Origin: Antennarius striatus
Taxonomy: Eukaryota > Chordata > Actinopteri > Lophiiformes > Antennariidae
Direction of reading: 5' to 3'
Length of the DNA stretch: 64,000 nucleotides
Assembly: GCF_040054535.1 (NCBI RefSeq)
Contig: NC_090782.1
Location: forward strand, 17,747,501 to 17,811,500
Program-made: the position numbers and the translations under genes
Part shown: positions 23,661 to 36,010 of the stretch, one piece after another
Layout: every line of letters starts with the position of its first letter
Numbering within the stretch: the first letter of the stretch is position 1
Notes under the pieces: model-generated
The model's database searches: none
Seen by the model: the letters and a program-made list of their open reading frames with translations, nothing else
What the model was told of the DNA's origin: nothing

Positions 23661-26600
23661 CTGCATGGGAGCAACATGCAGAGAAAAGAAATTGTGTAAC
23701 AACTCTGTTTATTATTTTGTGTTTTTAAACATTTTAATTCAATTAATTAAATACATTTTAGTAAGTATGTAGTGTTAATTAATGGTTTGTAATGTAGTGT
23801 AATGGAATTGTAGGGGAAAATATAAGCGTTGGCATCTTAGGTATAAGGTAGTGAATAAACTAAGCTAATGTAAGGTAAAACAAATGATACTGTAAATGTG
23901 TTTTTATAAATGATTTTTTAAGTTTGACATTCCTATCTGCTGATATTACAGTACAGTATTTAACAAGCCATTTGTTAAATGTTCCAAATCGTAGAGTAAA
24001 GAGTAAATGTACTTTCAATGCTACAACTATAGGAAGAAGGTGTGTGTCAATGTGCTTGCATACATGAACACTGATATGGGTGGAACTCAAACCCAGAGAC
24101 ATTAAAGACTCTAAAACTTGCAAAATTCTATTTAGCGCACAGAGAAAGTGAAGCATGGATTAACTTATCAAGGCTGCAAAATAGTTTAGGAAAGAAAATC
24201 CTGAATTTGCCTTTTGAGCATAAAATACCATTGATCAGGTATGTATAGCAATAAGTCCAATAATAAGGCTAGACACATAATTATTAATCAGAAGCTGCTG
24301 ACAGAACGTAATGTTAACACACAGTCTGGTTTGTCTGTGTGTTTGCTGCGCTGTAATCTTTGATGTTTTAAGTTGACAGCAAATCCTCAGACAAGCGAAG
24401 CAAACTGTGAGGCTCTACAGGGGAGAGCGCTTGAAGCAGTGGGTGAGACTATAAGCTCCTCAACCATGCTGGATTAGTCTGCAAGTGTGTGCTCAAAGCT
24501 ACTTGATACCAAAGGTGACTCACTTCTGACTGGACTGTAGTCCTCTAGGCTGACCTTGGGGTCAGAGAAGGGCTTGAGGCTGGGGAACAGGATCAGGGAG
24601 AAGGACAGCAAGAGCACCTGAGAAATGAAGAAAAAAGAAATTGCATAAAGAATGTCTGGGAAGGACGTCATTCAGGCTTCACATTGAAAGAGTCAAAGAA
24701 AGTTTCAAAGAGTAGAGTCTGGGGAATTGAGAGTGTTGAAAGACACAAGGTCATTTTCAGCGAACTCTTTTTCTGTGACTTGGAAATGCTGTTATTGATC
24801 TCATAAGCATCAAATCTGAACTATTTTTATTCTATTGACCAAGGGTGACCTACGTCCCATGTTTCTCTTTACAGAGACTCACATAGCTTGTTTGAAAATG
24901 TTTTTCAATAAATAAACTCTCTGTGTTGTTGTAGTTGCTGTTGGATAGATCGATATTAAGTTCAATGTTTTTAACAAACAGAGTTTTTTGTTTTTCTTAA
25001 TCTCCATGGAACACACAAAGGACATCCGTACCATTATGCACGTCCCAGTCTGGGCTGGCTTGTTAGATGTATTCATGACCAGAGCCTGCAGCCTGCGCAA
25101 CTGATCCATTAGTGATCTGTGGAAAGAAAGGGAAATAAACAAGACACCAAAAGCCAATGTGGGGAAAAGAAAAGAAAAGTCTCATTAAAAGGGTTTTGAG
25201 GCAACAAAGGAGTGAAGCAGTCAAATAAAATCAGGACATTACATGGAAAAGAATGTTTGAAAATGGAAAGGGAAGTCTTTCAGTAAAATGCTCACATGTT
25301 GCATTTCTCCAGCTGTGAGACTTTCATTTGCAGCTCCTGGTTGTGTGCATTGCAGGCAGCCATCCTGGAGGTGATAATAGTGCGCAATATGAAAATAATG
25401 TCATCTCATCAATTCTGATACTTCATAAAACAATGTGGCGAACTCTGGAGGACATTACACATTACCACCACCAATTGTATTAAACTACAGTGGTACCTCT
25501 ACTTTTCCTCTTTTCTCCGTCACTTTCTTGGGTTCCATAGTGAATACGTACTCAAAAAGTTATTATATTTGCGCAAAACTATCAGAACACCTCACGGGTC
25601 GAGTGCCCACACAGACATGGAGTGGCATCCCTCTTAGCCAATGGGATGCCAGGAAGATACGTAATAGGTAAGCCAATGGCAGAGCAGCTATGAGAATGTT
25701 GTGTTCAGGAACCTGTGGGAGATTCGAGTATCAGCCGGTACTGTGTTGTTATTCGAGTATCAGCCGATACTGTGTTTTTACCTTACGTAAGTCGAAATTT
25801 CTTTCGTAAGTACGGGTAATATTTTCCTGCTGAGAAATTTCGTAAGTAGAAAATTTCGTAAGTAGACACATTCGTAAGTAGAGGTATCACTGTATATTCC
25901 CACCTGTTCAATTCCTGGTCTGTGATAGTTGATATAGACAGATGATAATTTTTTGCAGTAAGCATAACAGCACATGCAAAAGGTCAAAAAACAAACACGT
26001 TGCAAGAATGACACACCAGGACCCTGCATTATCACTTAATGTAACTACATTAACAGACTAAGGTTTACCTCAATTTTGCATCAGGAAACAATACAGAAAT
26101 TTACATTTTGCTTTGGTGAGCATATGTATTGCTGTGAAGAGCTCCAGGTGGAAGTTAGGATTGTGCAAATCTTTCTGCCACCATGTTTCTGGGTTGACAG
26201 CCAGTTTGACAGTGTGGTTAGGAAAAATTTCCATCGCAAAGAAAATCTATATGTGAAAGCCTTTCACCTGCTTTCCAGCCCATCAATATATTCCTTCTTC
26301 TTCTTCCTGCTCTCCTGGGCAGACTGCTTATTACGAATCTTTCTGCGAACCTTCTTTAGAATCCTTTCTTCATACTGAAGGATAGAAAAATAATACTATG
26401 ACTTTACATTCCTCTGGGAGATGCTTTCATTAGTTTTTCATAGGTAACGGGTTACCTTGGTAAGGGGTAGTTGGTTGGGTAGAGTCACTCCTTCCTTTGC
26501 TAAAAGCTTCTTCTCATCTTCATTGAGAATAAGCTCTTGAATGGACAGCTGCTGTGTGGGTGGTTGGGACTGGTGGTGAGATACGAATACTAATATTTAA

Positions 26601-29009
26601 ACATAGTACTTTTCAATTAAATTGCTCCCCGCCCTACATTTCTTCCCCCTGCCACTCAACCTGCTGTTCTATACCTGGAGACACACAAGGACTAGTCAAA
26701 TGAATGCAGACTGAGGAACCTTCATCACTTTCATAGCATAGCTATCTCTAAGCAAACACAGGATGAGAACCCAGGTTGCAATCTGTCACACTTTCTTTCC
26801 TCTCGTGATGCTGGGCTGGAAAGATGGGATCGATACATGGAGTAAGCTGATATCTGTGGGACTGCGCAGCCACACGTTTCAGAAGAACAAACATTTCTCT
26901 GCTTGAGAGAATCTTCAATCATGCTGCTTGGTTTTCTGTGGATACTCCAGTAATCCCCCACAGTCCAAAGCCATGCAGGTGAGACATGGTGACCCATAGG
27001 TGTGAATGTGAATGTGGATTATTGTTTGCCTCCATGAGAAAACACACTTCAATATTTCTTTTCCATCACCTTCTCTCTTGCTACGTTCACATGACTGGTG
27101 TGATATAGGTCGGTTCTGAAATTGTAATCACTGTGAGATAAATCGGATTTATTGATAGCCCATAAAACTCTTTTCAAAATCGATTGGATCGCTTTTGAAT
27201 CAGATAGAAGATTTTGTTCACGATTTCAAATATATTCATGTCTGCATGCGTGTAGTTTTGGAACACAGATGCATTCACATTAGAGTTGGAGTCTAGTCCA
27301 GGAGTTCTAGTCACATACTAGTTTTCATAAAATCAAAGACGAACACAACCACTAGATCCAGGTACGGTCATAGATCACACTGAAAATACACTTACATGCT
27401 CTGGTGTACCAGAGAGTAGCAGATCCTTGACAGTTAGCGAGAAACCAGAGGGCAGCTGGTCTCTATGAACATCAGAGGGATATTGTGTAATCTCTGTCCT
27501 GCCCATTGGGGAAGTGGGGTCCCAGCCATCTGCACCCACACCAGATACAAAAATGCACATAAAACTCATGTAAACAAAGATCAGTTAGGCATGCTCACTG
27601 CTTGAATTATGTGAGGAAAGAGAGAGCAAAGACGGAGAGCTTACATTTGGAGGCCGAGCATTTCACAAATACTGATTACACTGATTCAAAAATGTGTGCT
27701 TCTCATCAGCAATAACATCAGTGATGTGACATTTTCAACAAATGGTTGTTATTCTATGTCTCTGGTGATGCAGGAGGTCCAAGGATTCATGAGATGAACT
27801 TTGATACTAATTTATGATATTCACAGTATTTTTCCAGCGATAAACTCGAACCTGAAACTGAAACCCATATTCTCTATTTCAAGTATAAAATAAACAAGAA
27901 CGAATTAATGGCTGCACCTGACCTTCATGGATTAACACAGAAATTCAATTTCATAACTGATAAGCATTTCTCAGTTGGTTGACACATGGCAAATTGATTC
28001 AATGACAAAAAAATATGTTAATTCATTAAAACAACCTCTCAGACTTAAAGTGTATCTCAAAAGGAGCGTTTCATTACAAAATATTTGTAACTCACAGAGG
28101 TCAACAGAGACGTTGGTCTCCAGGGAAGACTTAGTTTGCGGCCTTATAGGGAAATACTGAGTATCCACCAGAGGACTCTCCGGACGATGTGGGCTGTCCA
28201 TCTGGTCTGATGGAGGGTCTTCACTTATTCCACTGTCACTGGGAGAAGGGGACCAGAGAGGTGAGCCTGACACAGAATCACTTCCAGTCAAGAGGGCATT
28301 GAGGAAGTCATTTTCTGTCTGTTGGGCTGATGGCAGCATCTGCTGGTGGAAACATTGTCATTAGTCTTACTGTGAGAGAAGGAAAGTGTTTATGAACAAA
28401 GAGAACAAAGAGAATGCTGAGGAGGAATTTTACTGTATGTCCAAAGTGAAGAGCTATTTGTTGCATGGATGACTGACATTATAGTTCAGACAATCTCACG
28501 TACATTTGAGCCCTGGATTGGCCAGGTCTGATGGTTGCTATGGTGTCCTGTTTCCCCATGACTAAAATTGCAATTGTTTTGAACTAACAGCCATTCGAGC
28601 TTATCAGTTCCTTCATTTCTGTCAAACAACCAATCAAGCAGCTCGATGCCATCACATGCCTGAAAAGAGATCACAACGTTTACAGGTAATGTCATGCATG
28701 TCTGTGTTTTTTGTAGTCTAAGAGCAAGAATCCACAAGATAAAGGTTTTGTGTACGATCCCACTAGGAGTGTTTTTTAGTGCCGTAATCCTAAATCAACA
28801 TAATACTTTTGCCAAGATATACATCCGCCTGTTTTTCTGTCATAATCAGACATTCATTAATGTAATAAGATGCGAGACTAAGAAATGGGGTTTTCATTTG
28901 TTCTTAAATCTAAAATTTGCTCTGTGGTCTTGTCAGAATAACACAACTAGCAAAATAAGACAAAAAGTTCAATACAGGTTTCATTTACCTGATCTTGGTA
29001 GTGTTCCAT
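23347..29009 (-). CDS. creb3l3: creb3l3-like ER-membrane bZIP transcription factor (whole gene, 10 exons)
   Basis: Joined exons 29009-28989, 28659-28504, 28339-28096, 27529-27396, 26569-26456, 26374-26268, 25364-25296, 25116-25032, 24617-24524 and 23660-23347 give about 445 residues. Every junction has GT/AG and compatible phase. In mammals CREB3L3 (CREBH) is an ER-anchored liver/intestine factor. Site-1/site-2 proteases release its N-terminus, which activates acute-phase, lipid and gluconeogenic genes. Visible features: acidic N-terminus with [38 protein letters not shown]; basic region [20 protein letters not shown] (about 233-252); leucine zipper (about 256-300); AQTGTC then one hydrophobic helix (about 307-327); and a lumenal tail with an N-S-S sequon at 406. 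Order and spacing match CREB3L3 (461 residues in human) better than CREB3L1, L2 or L4. Fish can have two creb3l3 copies; which one this is remains open. Confidence 0.9.
24524..24617 (-). CDS. creb3l3: creb3l3 exon 9 (membrane helix)
   Basis: 94 bp encoding [17 protein letters not shown] and the first lumenal residues through YSPVR. Acceptor TTTCTCAG/GTGC, donor AGAA/GTGAGT. Reading through the donor reaches a stop at 24474, so intron removal is required for the C-terminus. Confidence 0.88.
25032..25116 (-). CDS. creb3l3: creb3l3 exon 8 (zipper end and pre-membrane)
   Basis: 85 bp. The split codon gives Ile, then [19 protein letters not shown] and AQTGTCIM. Acceptor TTTCCACAG/ATCAC, donor ATG/GTACGG. 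AQTGTC immediately before the membrane helix is typical of the CREB3 family. Confidence 0.9.
25296..25364 (-). CDS. creb3l3: creb3l3 exon 7 (zipper, part 1)
   Basis: 69 bp. Completes Arg259, then [20 protein letters not shown], with heptad hydrophobics continuing from exon 6. Acceptor CACCTCCAG/GATG, donor CAT/GTGAG. Confidence 0.9.
25488..25892. mobile_element. Tigger-family MITE inside a creb3l3 intron
   Basis: The 405-bp element starts CAGTGGTACCTCTACTT and ends, reverse-complemented, CAGTGATACCTCTACTTACG. TA flanks both sides (25486-25487 and 25893-25894). It matches the right-hand half of the 874-1851 element but is joined to it straight after the first 17-19 bp of the left terminus. 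Two copies of CGAGTATCAGCC lie at about 25725 and 25754. It lies between creb3l3 exons 6 and 7. Confidence 0.88.
26268..26374 (-). CDS. creb3l3: creb3l3 exon 6 (basic region)
   Basis: 107 bp starting YEERILKK, then [20 protein letters not shown] and IDGLES. This is the DNA-contacting basic region, including the invariant N-x-x-S-A-x-x-S-R pattern. Acceptor CCTTCAG/TATG, donor GCAG/GTGAAAG. Confidence 0.95.
26456..26569 (-). CDS. creb3l3: creb3l3 exon 5
   Basis: 114 bp, phase 0. Encodes [20 protein letters not shown] and NQLPLTK, the conserved linker just before the bZIP. Acceptor CACCACCAG/TCCC, donor AAG/GTAACC. Confidence 0.9.
26935..27040 (+). mobile_element. Fish SINE-like repeat fragment in creb3l3 intron 4
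   Basis: Contains CCACAGTCCAAAGCCATGCA and TAGGTGTGAATGTGAATGTG, the central signature of the dispersed element also at 48395-48720. Only about 100 bp remain. Confidence 0.55.
27085..27330. repeat. Possible old MITE
   Basis: Begins near GCTACGTTCACATGAC and contains AATCGGATTTATTG and GCATTCACATTAGAG. The style resembles a fish MITE family that starts CTACGTTCACAC. No target duplication was resolved. Confidence 0.25.
27396..27529 (-). CDS. creb3l3: creb3l3 exon 4
   Basis: 134 bp. The split codon T+AT gives Tyr, then [10 protein letters not shown] and [16 protein letters not shown]. Acceptor GGTGCAG/ATGG, donor CAT/GTAAGTG. The TVKDLLLSG motif is shared with mammalian CREB3L3. Confidence 0.87.
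28096..28339 (-). CDS. creb3l3: creb3l3 exon 3
   Basis: Begins [17 protein letters not shown] and contains [20 protein letters not shown], the most diagnostic CREB3L3 block outside the bZIP. Donor CTCT/GTGAGTT leaves phase 1. The acceptor could be the AG at 28341-28340 or the one three bases upstream, adding a Gln (CAGCAG ambiguity). Confidence 0.88.
28504..28659 (-). CDS. creb3l3: creb3l3 exon 2
   Basis: 156 bp, phase 0 at both ends. Acceptor TCTCTTTTCAG/GCATGTG and donor AAT/GTACGTGAG. Encodes the conserved N-terminal activation segment [17 protein letters not shown]. Confidence 0.85.
28989..29009 (-). CDS. creb3l3: creb3l3 exon 1 coding part (7 codons)
   Basis: ATG at 29009-29007 begins MEHYQDQ, followed directly by the donor CAG/GTAAATG. 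The phase is 0 and fits exon 2, which starts [13 protein letters not shown]. Chosen as the start because exon 2 has no plausible Met before its conserved text and this is the nearest upstream ATG with a donor in phase. It is too short to score as an open frame. Confidence 0.65.
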
Positions 29010-29230
29010 AGTTTTCTTGTTTCGGTGGGGAACCAAAGAAGTCCCCAAAACTAGAAAAACCAGCTGAAATATCCAATTTGCTCTATAGCAGTGTAGTTTA
29101 CCTCATTCCTACAGTCTCTGCTGTATCTCTGAGCTCTTCCTCCACAGGTCCAAAGTTTAAACTCCAACACAGCACACCTAGAAAACTAGCTTGCTTTGTC
29201 CCTATTGGCTATGAGGTGATATAAACAGAT
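29010..29230 (-). promoter_or_regulatory. creb3l3 5' UTR and proximal promoter
   Basis: This is the sequence upstream of the creb3l3 ATG on the minus strand. A CCAAT box (minus-strand AGCCAATAGG) lies at about 29202-29210. A nuclear-receptor-like element, AGGTCCAAAGTTTA on the plus strand, lies at 29146-29159. The transcription start itself is not visible. Confidence 0.4.
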
Positions 29231-30842
29231 TGGTAGCCAAGAGTACACAACTAAGGAGCATGAAAGGTTTGTCAATGTGGAGACGGAGGACATGATGTCT
29301 CCACTAAGATGTAAAACACCAAGGGGGTCAAAGTCTACCGCTTTCTTTCTGTCTTATTTAGATTTATTTTGTTTATTGACTTAAGGATAGCTATGACCTT
29401 TAGCATATATTTATAACAAATGGACCTTTAATAGACACACAAAAGAAAGATGTTGAATATTGATAAAGTAAGATCATTTCAACCAATCTCGAACTGTCCG
29501 ATCAGTGTTTATTAAATCATATCTCATGTGTGTTTTAAATTATACTGGTTTAGTTCATTAAAAGCCCATGAATACACAGTTAGTGTGTTGGTGTGATGTG
29601 GCAGTTGGGGTTTTTGTGAAGCAGGAGCAGCAATAGCAATTGTGAAGTCCTTTAAATTGACCACCTGATCAGCACACTTAGATTTCATGGGCACGATAAG
29701 CTAGCTGCTAGCTGACACAGTGCATAGATAGTGTCTTACTGGGGCTGGTCTGTATGATTTTTCATAAAAGAATGATTACCTTATCATTATTGTTTCCTTA
29801 TCTGATGGTGGAAAGTTCCAAAGGGCACAAGCTCTGCCTTTGCTCTGCAAACTGATTTTTGAAATCCTCAGGTCCTCTGGGCTGGTGGGGAAGTGATGTG
29901 ATTGCTAGGCTGGGATGCAAAAATTCCAAAAGCGTACTGTGCTGATGTGTATAAGCTATCACCTGTGTCTCAGTCTGACAGAACTTCAAAAAATCAATTT
30001 AAAGGTGTTTGGAGGACCCAGGCAGGTATTTGACCTACTGTTACATCTCCTATTTTTATATTTAATTTGCCGTATGCCAACCAATGCTTATGCCTGGGGG
30101 GAATTTTTAAGGTCATGTTATGTTGTCTTTCCTGAATGAAGAGCCCTGCAGAGGAATTAAGAGCTAAACATACATAATGAATGGTTGAATGGACTCAACG
30201 CCTGTCAATGAATGAATTGATATGACATTTGCCAGAGGACTATTAATTCCCCATTTGAACGCTACTTTTCACTGAGTTGCATATTCCAGTACAGTAATTA
30301 AATTGGGGGTCAGATGACAACATATTCCTAATTGAAAGTCGTTGGGGTTATGGTAATGACTTCCTCAAAACAACATGCTCACATTTTTAGATGATGAAAA
30401 GCAAATGCCAATCATTACAGGAAATGCCAGTATGACAAGAGCTGTAACACCACAAGACCTCAAAGGTGACATGAATAACTTAAATTTAAATTTCATAATA
30501 ACACAAATTTATTTTGAAAAGACTCACATGAAAATGTTCATAGTGTTATTAAATGTGAGATAATCTGATTATGACTAAAGCCTTTTGGCAGGTGTAATAC
30601 TTGCTTTCTTAGTTCATTCAAAATATGTTGAATCTTCTGTTTGGTCTAACATTATCTATCATTATTTATCATTATCATTATCATTATCATCCTGCAGTAT
30701 TTGAGATAGTTGTCATTATTAAATGGGTTACATTGTTAATCTCTGGGAGTCACCATGTTGTATTTCTGCGATATTTGTTTACACAAATTACTCCTTTATT
30801 TCTTACCAACACAATACATTTTTGTCTGTCATATTTTTTTTT
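29231..30842. other. Intergenic, nothing recognised
   Basis: No coding exon or named repeat. Contains a short (ATTATC)n-like run at about 30655-30690. Confidence 0.35.
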
Positions 30843-33304
<2,462 letters not shown>

Positions 33305-35370
33305 CACAAGGAGGCGGAAGTTTGGGAACTAAACCCAACAATTAACAGACATCCTACAGTATTTGGCAGGTGAAGAAGAAATTGCTGTTGGTTCAATTAA
33401 TTTAGTTAATGAATTAATGAATATACAGCAAAAAGTTTTACAGTGTGACCATATAAATAACTGATTCTACAAAACACGTCATAATTATTCTTGATCAGTT
33501 CAGTTTGTTTTATGTAATGCATAAGCCACTTTGTGAATCCCAGTAATACAAATAAATAAATCCCCTTTATTCGATGAAGAAACAAGTCCATGGAGACATC
33601 ATTACACATTAAGACTCTCATACATTAAAGCTTGTTATGATATAGCATAGTGTTGTGAAATATGTTAACACTACTCTTCATCGCATCATTCAGTTTACCT
33701 TCAAACTTTCAGTTTTTCACTTTGTGGTTGGATTGTGCCTCAGGGTCCCTGATTTAGCAGTCTAAATGTATTATTTCAGTTTGGGTGATGTTTCTGCAGT
33801 GTTCTTCTGGGGTAAAAACTTCAAAGTTACCATCCTTACAGACATTTGTGGCTAAACTCACAGTCATTAGCGAATGGGGGGGTGTTCTCTATTCTATCCA
33901 CAGCAGCACTGCTGCTCTACGCAAAGTTTTTCAAAGAAAACCTGAGGACTAAGTGTAATGTTTTCTGATGGGGCAGATGTGCAAGGCAAGTCACAAAGGA
34001 GTTTTTCAGCCTGTATCTGGAAAGTTATACCTAGTTAGAGAAGAGAGTCTGTTGGTATGTTTTATATTGGTAGTGAATTCATTAGCTGTGCACTTTGCTT
34101 TTGATCCTGATTGTTAGTGAGCTAAAGCTGAAGTTTTTTGGGGGGGATTGTTTTTCTTACTCAAGATGGTTTGAAACAAAACTTCTATCATGTCAAGGCT
34201 ATCTCTTTCTCTCCAGATACACATGGTGATTTGTGCATATGACAACTAATGTGGTTGATCCAGCCACAATGGCATGTATACAGATTTTTTAAACATAAGT
34301 ATGCACCTTCCCTCGTTACATTCTAAATAGTCAACATCAGATGTTTGAACAAAGTATAATGAAAAAAAATCATGACAAGCTGTCTTCTTGGACAGGGGTA
34401 AATACATGTTAAAAGGGTATCAGCACACAAGAACTCATAAGGCATTTATTTGGACCCAGTTCCCATTCCCTTTCTGGAGTGCAATGAGTCCCTTTTTCTC
34501 TAAAGGCACCTCAGTAGTGAGCGCTGCATTCCATTCTCATCATTTGAAGGACACCCAAGAGGCTATTTCATCATGTTCCCTTTGCTTGCATATTGGCCAC
34601 TGTAGAGCACACTTTGTCATGTTTTATTTACCACATGGACATTCGAGAAGACAGTTTTGCAGCTTTTAAATTGCAAATTGGACCCCCAGCCTCCTCCTAT
34701 TTCTGAACCTACCATTGTGAGTGAATGTACTTCCTATTTTAAGGGATGACAGACATGTCTCTAATGGACGCTCATATGGCATTTTTGAATGTTAATGGCA
34801 GACTTTCAAAGTCTCTTCTATGATCAGAACCACTTTGTAGTTGAGGCTCATCATTTTATGTAGCCTGGTCCACTTTTTCAGTTTTTGCCATTACCAAATG
34901 TTATAATTTCAGATTTATGCAAATAGAGCTAGTGTTTTTTCCCCCACATTGACTGTTTTGTGCTTGCATTTCCTATCCTTTTTTTATTAGTGTTTAGAGA
35001 ACATTGTCATAGGTTATGTAACTATCAGGCTCTTGCAACAGACTTACAGCAGATGTAAAAGCCTGGATTTAATCCCCATGCCTGACTTCAAAGAACTCAA
35101 AAAATCAATTGCAGCCAACACAAATCCATCAAATTTACTTCTAGCTCATCCTTTAAGAGACATTCAACCTTTGTCTTGTCTTCAGGTGTAAATGGCCCAC
35201 CAGCTTTGTTTCACTGCACACACGTCTTCTTGTAAGACATTTTTTTATACCATTTGATGACTTTTCCCAGAGCAAGTCCAACATCAGAAAGAGTGAAAGA
35301 TGATCTCTGCTCATATTTCCTTTTCAGCACTGTGAAGATTGTCAGTCATAGAGTTAGTTAACACATCAAA
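33305..35370. other. Intergenic, nothing recognised
   Basis: No exon, RNA or identifiable repeat was supported on either strand. Confidence 0.35.
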
Positions 35371-35373
35371 ACA

Positions 35374-35405
<32 letters not shown>

Positions 35406-35410
35406 CACAC
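35371..35410. repeat. (ACGC)n-(AC)n compound microsatellite
   Basis: About five ACGC units pass directly into an AC dinucleotide run. Confidence 0.93.
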
Positions 35411-35652
35411 ATTGAATTTCAACCAACTTCAAACACAAATTAACAATTACTGTAAAGCACTGATTGCCATTTACTCTACCATTGCCCCTACCTCTCCAGC
35501 CCAGAAGTAGGTGTGGATGAGCAAATAATTCTTTTATTAGTTTATCTACTTCATCGTATTTTGTGTTTTACTCGTATCTAGACAAAAACATAGAAGAATC
35601 ATGTACACTGAACAAAGCAGTCTGTCTGCACTTTGATGAGGGGAAACTGAGA

Positions 35653-36010
35653 TAGAGCCTGCGGTAGAGCGGGCCGTCCAATGTTCTGAGATTGGCGGTT
35701 CGATTCCCGCTCCCGCCAAAAAAAAAAACACCCGGAGGTGAGCTGACAGTGGGAGGTGTCAGCTCACCTCCGGAGCACTGCTGAGGTGCCCTTGAGCAAG
35801 GCGCCGCCCCCTCATAAGCTGCTCATTTGGGTGCTCCACAAAGGGGCTGCCCGCCACTCTACCTCCCATTGCATGCTCACAGGCCCCCTTGTGTGTGGTT
35901 GTGTGTATTACAGGGGCATGTACACACTAATATGCATGCGTGTGATTGACTAACAAAAACTAGAGTGTGCGTTCTCAATTTCCCTTTGGAGATTATAACA
36001 ATGTATAAAA
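35653..36010 (+). mobile_element. tRNA-derived SINE
   Basis: The head has tRNA-type internal Pol III promoter boxes: an A-box-like GCGGTAGAGCG near 35661 and B box GGTTCGATTCC at 35697-35707. An A-run follows. The body carries the fish SINE signature CTGAGGTGCCCTTGAGCAAG and the 3' tail AATTTCCCTTTGGAGATTAT. A second, diverged copy lies at 62409-62562. The tRNA-like part is unlikely to be a working tRNA gene because it has no proper acceptor stem or terminator and sits on the SINE body. Confidence 0.8.
35732..35773 (+). other. Perfect 17-bp hairpin inside the SINE
   Basis: CCGGAGGTGAGCTGACA at 35732-35748 pairs exactly with TGTCAGCTCACCTCCGG at 35757-35773 across an 8-nt loop (GTGGGAGG). It lies between the tRNA-related head and the SINE body. 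Confidence 0.9.

Noticed and set aside
35653..35715. Candidate tRNA gene (A and B boxes)
   Set aside because: The boxes belong to the tRNA-derived head of a SINE. No complete cloverleaf with acceptor stem and terminator was seen.
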